Source: Thermoproteota archaeon (GTDB lineage Archaea > Korarchaeota > Korarchaeia > Korarchaeales > Korarchaeaceae). From it: a stretch of DNA of 9,854 nt. Below, piece by piece: positions 6,052 through 9,854 of the stretch. Below the pieces are notes generated by a model. That model did not search any database and was not told the DNA's origin. It saw only the letters and a program-made list of their open reading frames with translations. Made by a program: the position numbers and the translations under genes. The stretch lies in the NCBI GenBank assembly GCA_015521385.1, contig WAOH01000009.1, forward strand, positions 1 to 9,854, read 5' to 3'. Numbering within the stretch: the first letter of the stretch is position 1; the number at the start of each line of letters is the position of its first letter.

Positions 6052-7341
6052 TTGCCTGGGCCAAAGGTGGAGTTCGCAGTCTGGACTAGGCTAATTCCGG
6101 AGTCTGAGATAAGGAGGCTCCTGAAATTCAAGGTGAAGTACTACTTCGCTGGAGGTAAGCCGGGAGTCCTCCCTCTCGGCGCCTTCCCCATGATACTGAA
6201 TACCTTGGCTCTCCAAGAGTTGGAGAGCATCTTCTCCGGAAGGGAGGTCGATGTGATAGAGGACTACAACTACGGCCCGACGGACGGTCTTCCTGAGGTA
6301 AGGAAGGTAATGGCCAACATGATGAGGGAGAGGGACGGCATAGATCTGGACCCCGAGGAGGGGTGGAAGGAGGTCCTTATAACCACGGGCTCGCAGCAGG
6401 CGATCCACCTCGTACTGGACGTCCTCCTCAACCCGGATGATCTGGTGATAGTGCCGGCCCCCGTCTACCTCGGGTTCGTGAACGTGGTCACCAAGTTCAG
6501 GGGGCAGGTGATAGCCGTGCCCGGAGATAAGCAGGGGATGATCCCGGAGTATGTGGACAGGGCCATAGACAAGGCGATCAGCAAGTTCGGGAGGAAGCCC
6601 AAGCTCATATACGTCGTGGCCGACTCCGACAATCCGTCAGGGACGACGATGCCGGAAAACAGGAGGAAGGCTCTCTTGGATGTGGCGAAGGATAAGGGGC
6701 TGTATCTGGTGGAGGACGCGGCCTACAGGGAGATACAGTTCAGAGGGGAGAGGCTCAAGCCCATAAGGGCCTTCGACGAGGACGGGAGCACCGTCATATA
6801 CATGAGGACCACCAGCAAGGAGGTCGCTGTGCTCAGGGTCGGGTACAACCTCATGCCCCCGGAGGTGAGGGAGGAGGTCATAAAGGCCAAGGGTTACAAC
6901 GATCTGTGCACGCCCACCATAACCCAGAAGATCGCGAAGGTCTACTACGAGAGATACTTCCCGCAGTTCATAGAGAAGGTGAGGGAAGGCTACAGGAAGA
7001 GATACGAGGCCATGGCCAAGGCGATAGATGAGGACTTCCCAGACGGAGAGAGAACAGACCCCACGGGCGGGTTCTTCATATGGTGGGAGGCTCCCAAGAA
7101 GGACTTCGACTCCAAGAAGTTCTTGGAGGAGGTGGCCATACCCAATGATGTCCTGTACGTTCCCGGTCAGGCCTTCTACCCGCTCAAGGGATACCTGTTC
7201 CATCCCGAGAGCGGCGACTTGGTGGACGCCTCCCACAGACCAACCAACGCCCTGAGATTGAGCTACTCATACATGGAGCCTGAGGTCATTGAGGAGGGCA
7301 TAAGGAAGCTGGGATCCCTCCTAAGGGATCACCTGTCCTGA
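6052..7341 (+). CDS. PLP-dependent class I/II aminotransferase
   Basis: Transfers an amino group between an amino acid and a 2-oxo acid by way of pyridoxal phosphate; cytoplasmic. The 429 residues have the fold-type I layout: DYNYGPTDGLPEVR at about 71-84, TTGSQQA at 111-117, the PLP-contacting NPSG at 194-197 and D222-A-A-Y225, the Schiff-base lysine K256 in TTSK, and the carboxylate-binding R402 in LRLSYS. General form resembles the archaeal 2-aminoadipate/aromatic/kynurenine-type group, but substrate cannot be called. An oddity is that K256 is followed by EVAVLRVGY, one residue shorter than the usual SK..APGLRxG loop and without Pro-Gly, which places R262 at +6 rather than the usual +7. 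It starts at TTG behind GGTGATC, and it has its own promoter and terminator. Glutamate from the GDH encoded upstream is a plausible amino donor, by inference only. Confidence 0.92.
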   Translation: MPGPKVEFAVWTRLIPESEIRRLLKFKVKYYFAGGKPGVLPLGAFPMILNTLALQELESIFSGREVDVIEDYNYGPTDGLPEVRKVMANMMRERDGIDLDPEEGWKEVLITTGSQQAIHLVLDVLLNPDDLVIVPAPVYLGFVNVVTKFRGQVIAVPGDKQGMIPEYVDRAIDKAISKFGRKPKLIYVVADSDNPSGTTMPENRRKALLDVAKDKGLYLVEDAAYREIQFRGERLKPIRAFDEDGSTVIYMRTTSKEVAVLRVGYNLMPPEVREEVIKAKGYNDLCTPTITQKIAKVYYERYFPQFIEKVREGYRKRYEAMAKAIDEDFPDGERTDPTGGFFIWWEAPKKDFDSKKFLEEVAIPNDVLYVPGQAFYPLKGYLFHPESGDLVDASHRPTNALRLSYSYMEPEVIEEGIRKLGSLLRDHLS

Positions 7342-7352
7342 ACAGGGCGCAC

Positions 7353-7367
7353 CTCCTCACTATTTTT
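7353..7367 (+). terminator. CTCACTATTTTT terminator after the aminotransferase
   Basis: T5 at 7363-7367 preceded by CTCCTCACTA, 11 nt after the stop. The last 12 bases are identical to the terminator after ssb. Confidence 0.6.
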
Positions 7368-7400
7368 CCCTCAATGGGACGTATCGACATTCATAAAGTG

Positions 7401-7412
7401 TTAAATAATTTA
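7401..7412 (+). promoter_or_regulatory. TATA-like box for the fumarase operon
   Basis: TTAAATAATTTA is centred about 37 nt before ATG 7443. It lies inside the possible 24-codon extension that would start at ATG 7374, which argues for the downstream start. A small hairpin, GGGG-TTT-CCCC at 7431-7441, abuts the ATG. Confidence 0.55.
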
Positions 7413-7442
7413 CCTCCTGCCTTTCCAGCGGGGGTTTCCCCT

Positions 7443-8321
7443 ATGTCGGATTTGAGGGAATCCATCAAGAGTGGTATAGTGACAATGATGAGGGAGGCAG
7501 CTTTTAACGTCCCAAGGGACGTAAGGGAGGCCCTTCAGAGGGCGTATGAGATCGAAGATAATCCAGTAGCCAAGGCCAACTTGGAGGCTATCCTCAGAAA
7601 CATAGAGGTATCCGGAAAGACGAAGCTACCCATGTGCCAGGACACTGGGACCCCTACCTTCTTCATAGAGCTGGGTGAGGACTTCCCACTGAAATCCGAG
7701 CTCAGGTCTCTAATAGAGGATGCGGTCAGAACTGCCACCACCGAGATACCTCTGAGACCCAATGCGGTTGACCCTTGGACCTACAAGAACTCTGGTGACA
7801 ACACGGGAAGATACGTGCCGATAATCCACTTGGAGCTGGTTCCAGGATCCGAGATGAAGGTGATCTACCTGGCTAAGGGAGGGGGGAGTGAGAACACGTC
7901 CAAGCTCTACATGCTCAGCCCGGTCCTAGGTCTGAAGGGTATAAAGAAGGCCGTCATAGATGCGATGGTGGACGCCGGTCCCAAGCCCTGTCCCCCCATA
8001 GTGGTGGGCGTCGGCGTGGGTGGCAGCGCGGACATGGCCCTCAAGCTCGCGAAGAAGGCCACATTCAGGAGGTTGGACGAGCCCAACCCCGATCCAAAAC
8101 TGGCCGAGATAGAGCAGGAACTGCTCGAGAAGATAAACTCCCTCGGGCTGGGACCCATGGGTCTGGGTGGGAAGACCTACGCACTGGGCGTCAAGATAGA
8201 GTGGGCTCACAAGCACCCGGCCAGCCTACCCGTTGGGATCAACACCCAGTGCTGGGCATTCAGGAGATCCGAGGCAGTGTTTGACAGCGATGGGAACATG
8301 AAGCTCCTGGTTCCCCCGTGA
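7443..8321 (+). CDS. fumA: Class I fumarate hydratase, alpha subunit
   Basis: N-terminal iron-sulfur half of a two-subunit, oxygen-sensitive fumarase that interconverts fumarate and malate in the citric acid cycle. It has 292 residues from the ATG at 7443. The three cluster cysteines are C65 in PMCQDTGTP, C183 in KPCPPIVVGVGVGG and C270 in NTQCWAFRR. Other hallmarks are KGGGSENTS at about 145-153 and GLGGKTYALGVKIEWAHKHPASLPV near 240-264. The ATG at 7374 would add 24 residues, but that stretch carries the TATA-like box and looks unlike the family start, so 7443 is preferred. The beta subunit gene follows 13 nt after the stop. Related two-subunit L-tartrate dehydratases share this architecture; fumarase is the likelier role in an archaeon, but sequence alone does not rule the other out. 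Confidence 0.93.
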   Translation: MSDLRESIKSGIVTMMREAAFNVPRDVREALQRAYEIEDNPVAKANLEAILRNIEVSGKTKLPMCQDTGTPTFFIELGEDFPLKSELRSLIEDAVRTATTEIPLRPNAVDPWTYKNSGDNTGRYVPIIHLELVPGSEMKVIYLAKGGGSENTSKLYMLSPVLGLKGIKKAVIDAMVDAGPKPCPPIVVGVGVGGSADMALKLAKKATFRRLDEPNPDPKLAEIEQELLEKINSLGLGPMGLGGKTYALGVKIEWAHKHPASLPVGINTQCWAFRRSEAVFDSDGNMKLLVPP

Positions 8322-8330
8322 GGAGGTGAT
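8321..8330 (+). promoter_or_regulatory. Full-length Shine-Dalgarno AGGAGGTGAT for fumarase beta
   Basis: A ten-base match to the full anti-SD complement. It overlaps the last base of the alpha-subunit stop codon and lies 4 nt before ATG 8335. It selects ATG 8335 over the in-frame GTG at 8326, which lies inside the SD itself. It is the strongest SD in the window and precedes the only clear operon-internal gene. Confidence 0.85.
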
Positions 8331-8334
8331 CCCT

Positions 8335-8934
8335 ATGGCGGAGTACAGGTTGAGGACCCCTGTGTCTGAGGAGGATGTTAGGAAGCTCAAGGTAGGTGAT
8401 ATCGTCTACTTGGACGGCATAATCATAACCGGGAGGGATCAAGTACACAGAAGAGCCCTTGAGCTGGCTGCTAAGGGCGAGAAAGATAAAATCCCGGTGA
8501 ATTTGGAGGGGATGGCCCTCTATCACTGCGGCCCCATAGTCAAGAAGGTAGGCGACGAGTGGAAGATCTTCGGATTCGGCCCGACGACGAGCGCTAGGAT
8601 GGAGAGCGTCGAGGCGGACTTCATCAGGGAGTTCAGGGTCAGGCTGATAATAGGTAAGGGAGGGATGTTCGAGAAGACCACCCAAGGGATGAAGGAGTAC
8701 GGTGCCGCGTACCTCGCCTATCCCGGCGGCACCTCAGCTGTAGCTACGAGCGCGGTGAAGAGGGTCGTGGATGTCCACTGGCTTGATCTGGGGACGCCCG
8801 AGGCCATGTGGGTCGTGGAAGTCGAGAACTTTGGACCCACCATGGTCGCCATAGACTCCCACGGTAACAACCTCTACACCGATGTTCTCAGCAGGGCTAA
8901 GAAAGTCGCTGAGGAGATAAAGGCCAAGTTCTGA
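8335..8934 (+). CDS. fumB: Class I fumarate hydratase, beta subunit
   Basis: C-terminal, swivelling-domain half of the two-subunit class I fumarase, completing the active site with the alpha subunit. It has 199 residues, the usual size. Family motifs are ITGRDQVHR at 31-39, ALYHCGPIV at 61-69, GPTTSARMES at 82-91 (substrate-binding loop), GKGGM at 107-111, AYPGGTSA at 128-135, and LDLGTPEAMWVVEVENFGP at 150-168. It starts 13 nt behind the alpha gene and is translated from a perfect Shine-Dalgarno sequence, so the two are co-transcribed and made in step. A T5 tract follows 31 nt after the stop. Confidence 0.93.
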   Translation: MAEYRLRTPVSEEDVRKLKVGDIVYLDGIIITGRDQVHRRALELAAKGEKDKIPVNLEGMALYHCGPIVKKVGDEWKIFGFGPTTSARMESVEADFIREFRVRLIIGKGGMFEKTTQGMKEYGAAYLAYPGGTSAVATSAVKRVVDVHWLDLGTPEAMWVVEVENFGPTMVAIDSHGNNLYTDVLSRAKKVAEEIKAKF

Positions 8935-8956
8935 CCTTGATCTCCGACTAAACCCC

Positions 8957-8970
8957 CTCTCCTCATTTTT
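8957..8970 (+). terminator. CTCCTCA-T5 terminator of the fumarase operon
   Basis: T5 at 8966-8970 preceded by CTCTCCTCA, directly before the AACGT repeat cluster. It resembles the signature at 4462-4472. Confidence 0.6.
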
Positions 8971-8971
8971 G

Positions 8972-8999
8972 GAACGTATTGAAACGTTCTAGAACGTTT
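8972..8999 (+). promoter_or_regulatory. Helically phased AACGT repeats with an 18-bp perfect palindrome
   Basis: AACGT occurs at 8973-8977, 8983-8987 and 8993-8997, exactly 10 bp apart. Bases 8982-8999 (AAACGTTCTAGAACGTTT) form a perfect 18-bp palindrome. The site lies 12 bp upstream of a TATA-like box for the 97-aa gene, where an activator or repressor would bind. The downstream position relative to the fumarase terminator makes control of the 97-aa gene the simplest reading. The binding protein is unknown. Confidence 0.55.
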
Positions 9000-9011
9000 T
9001 AGGTAATCATG

Positions 9012-9021
9012 TTTACATATT
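9012..9021 (+). promoter_or_regulatory. TATA-like box for the 97-aa protein gene
   Basis: TTTACATATT is centred about 35 nt before the preferred ATG at 9051, matching the spacing of other genes in the window. If translation began at ATG 9009 this box would lie inside the gene. Confidence 0.4.
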
Positions 9022-9050
9022 CAAGCCCGTCAATATTATCGGAGGTCGAG

Positions 9051-9344
9051 ATGGCGAGCCTAGTAGAATCATCCATTTTCTCGCTCGAGTCCATGGGGTT
9101 CAAGGTCCTATACTGGATGATCGACAGGGGTGAGGTCGAGGTGATCCTCAAGGCGCCTGAGGGGGACTTCACGGCAGCGCTGTCAAAGATGAGGAGGGAT
9201 CTGAGGGCCAGGGAGGCGTCTCTCGAGATATCCAGAGAGGGAGGCGAACTCTTGGTCAGGATGACCTTCAAGCTGGGAAAACCCCCAAAGGGACAGAGGC
9301 CGAGGGGGCTCAACGATATACTCGCTTGGGGTCCTATGCTCTGA
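9051..9344 (+). CDS. Uncharacterised 97-aa protein
   Basis: I do not recognise this protein. From ATG 9051 it has 97 residues without signal peptide, membrane segment or cysteine. Apparent secondary structure is an N-terminal helix, two strands (about FKVLYWMI and EVEVILKAP), a charged helix (TAALSKMRRDLRAREA), two more strands (SLEISREG, LLVRMTFKL) and a basic Pro/Gly tail ending LAWGPML, i.e. a small alpha-beta-beta-alpha-beta-beta fold. GGAGGTC at 9041-9047 precedes ATG 9051, and bases 9009-9050 are AT-rich and unlike the neighbouring coding sequence, so I prefer 9051; starting at ATG 9009 would add 14 residues. The stop overlaps the convergent small gene by 11 bp. A strong palindromic site upstream suggests regulated expression. 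Coding style (third-position G/C, AGG) supports a real gene. Confidence 0.65.
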   Translation: MASLVESSIFSLESMGFKVLYWMIDRGEVEVILKAPEGDFTAALSKMRRDLRAREASLEISREGGELLVRMTFKLGKPPKGQRPRGLNDILAWGPML

Positions 9345-9483
9345 CCTCCGCCCTCCTCAACGAGATCACGATCTCCGCAGTCGCCAAAACGGAGGCTATA
9401 TCTTCAGGATCCTCGAAGTTCATCTCCTCCAAGGTTCTGAGGTAGCGCACGTATGCCCTCCTGAACGCCCTTTCCTCTCTCAT
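9334..9483 (-). CDS. Small 49-aa hypothetical protein
   Basis: An ATG-to-TAG frame on the minus strand reads MREERAFRRAYVRYLRTLEE, then MNFEDPEDIASVLATAEIVI and SLRRAEVRA. It is highly charged, probably two amphipathic helices joined by an acidic NFEDPED turn, with no cysteine or membrane segment. Function is unknown. Support for a real gene comes from G/C-biased third positions, abundant AGG Arg codons, and a TATA-like box (CTTTTTATAG on the minus strand) about 29 nt before the ATG, which would make the mRNA nearly leaderless. An in-frame TTG at 9495 could add four residues. Its last 11 bp overlap the end of the plus-strand 97-aa gene. The gene upstream on the same strand ends about 75 bp away. 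Confidence 0.6.
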   Translation of the reverse strand: MREERAFRRAYVRYLRTLEEMNFEDPEDIASVLATAEIVISLRRAEVRA

Positions 9484-9507
9484 TCCCAGCGGCAATTTGA
9501 CCCTGCG

Positions 9508-9517
9508 CTATAAAAAG
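9508..9517 (-). promoter_or_regulatory. TATA-like box for the 49-aa gene
   Basis: CTTTTTATAG on the minus strand, centred about 29 nt before ATG 9483, predicts a transcript that starts within a few bases of the start codon. Confidence 0.5.
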
Positions 9518-9558
9518 GAAGTATAACTAATAAACAATATCTAGGCTAGCTTCCCTCT

Positions 9559-9854
9559 TCAGATTTTCCCGCTGACTAACGAACCATCTGGCATAACGGC
9601 GATTTCTGGAGTTATCCTTGCCTTTCTTAACCTCTCCCTGACGCTAGGATACAAAACCACAAGTTCGGGTTCGAAATTCCTCACTAAAGTGGGATCTATC
9701 TTGCCTAAAGCCTTCAATAGTCGAGAGACCTCCTCTTCCTTTGAGAAACTGATGACGGCTGATGCGTGCACGCTGGCACCGCTCTCGACAAGATTCCTCA
9801 ATCCAGTCAGCTGGTAGTGAAAGCCCTCCTCCTTAGCGCCCGTCAGCTTGGAGA
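9559..9854 (-). CDS. C-terminal part of a probable archaeal radical SAM protein (5' truncated by window)
   Basis: The frame is open from the window edge (base 9852) to TGA at 9559-9561, giving 97 visible residues. A TTG at 9801 is not the start, because the frame continues upstream with coding-like text SKLTGAKEEGFHYQLTGLRN. This LTGA....F..QL..L.NLVE.G pattern, followed by HASAVISFS, KIDPTL, EPELVVLYPSVRERLRK and a short basic end, resembles the C-terminal barrel part of archaeal Fe-S oxidoreductases of the radical SAM superfamily that I recall as COG5014-like. The cluster motif itself would lie beyond the window, so the family call is tentative. It is on the same strand as the 49-aa gene, which has its own TATA-like box 75 bp downstream. 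Confidence 0.55.
   Translation of the reverse strand, partial: SKLTGAKEEGFHYQLTGLRNLVESGASVHASAVISFSKEEEVSRLLKALGKIDPTLVRNFEPELVVLYPSVRERLRKARITPEIAVMPDGSLVSGKI

Noticed and set aside
6637..7236. 199-aa minus-strand open frame
   Set aside because: Antisense shadow of the aminotransferase, which has all its catalytic motifs on the plus strand.
7374..7442. 24-residue N-terminal extension of fumarase alpha
   Set aside because: It overlaps the TATA-like box at 7401-7412 and follows the preceding terminator by only 6 nt, so it is unlikely to be transcribed.
1..9854. CRISPR arrays, insertion sequences, rRNA or tRNA genes
   Set aside because: I found no regularly spaced repeats with unique spacers, no transposase frames or terminal repeats, and no tRNA or rRNA signatures.

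Overview
The window reads as chromosomal DNA of a thermophilic archaeon of the TACK group. The evidence is a single-OB-fold SSB of the Sulfolobus type, an archaeal hexameric-type glutamate dehydrogenase, heavy use of AGG/AGA for Arg and ATA for Ile, AT-rich TATA-like boxes about 33-39 nt before most starts, T5 tracts after most genes, and Shine-Dalgarno motifs complementary to an ATCACCTCC anti-SD. A Korarchaeum-like organism is my best guess, from the general look of the proteins; the window does not prove it.

Layout. (1) 1-545: 3' end of a plus-strand glutamate dehydrogenase gene. (2) 721-2181, minus strand: a complete radical SAM/SPASM protein of unknown substrate. It is divergent from (3) 2440-2874, plus: single-stranded DNA-binding protein. 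(4) 2988-4346 and 4542-5930, plus: two paralogous cell-surface proteins. Each has a signal peptide, a DNRLRE/CBM96-like beta-sandwich, an Ig-like domain, a Thr/Ser-rich stalk and a C-terminal membrane anchor. They form a tandem duplication in which each copy has its own promoter. (5) 6052-7341: PLP-dependent class I/II aminotransferase starting at TTG. (6) 7443-8934: two-gene operon for the alpha and beta subunits of an iron-sulfur class I fumarase. (7) 9051-9344: an unrecognised 97-aa protein. A striking 18-bp palindrome with helically phased AACGT repeats lies upstream of it. (8) 9334-9483, minus: a 49-aa small gene that overlaps the end of (7) tail to tail. (9) 9559 to the window end, minus: C-terminal part of a protein, probably an archaeal radical SAM protein.

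Glutamate dehydrogenase, the aminotransferase and fumarase sit at the junction of amino-acid nitrogen and the 2-oxoglutarate/fumarate part of central metabolism, but they appear to be separate transcription units. The SSB and surface proteins are unrelated in function. I see no CRISPR array, insertion sequence, tRNA or rRNA. I see no clear multi-gene novel system. The items most worth a second look are the phased palindrome before the 97-aa orphan, the CxxC-bearing surface-protein pair, the non-canonical PLP-lysine loop of the aminotransferase, the SSB with a basic rather than acidic tail, and the recurrent CTCACTATTTTT 3'-end signature.
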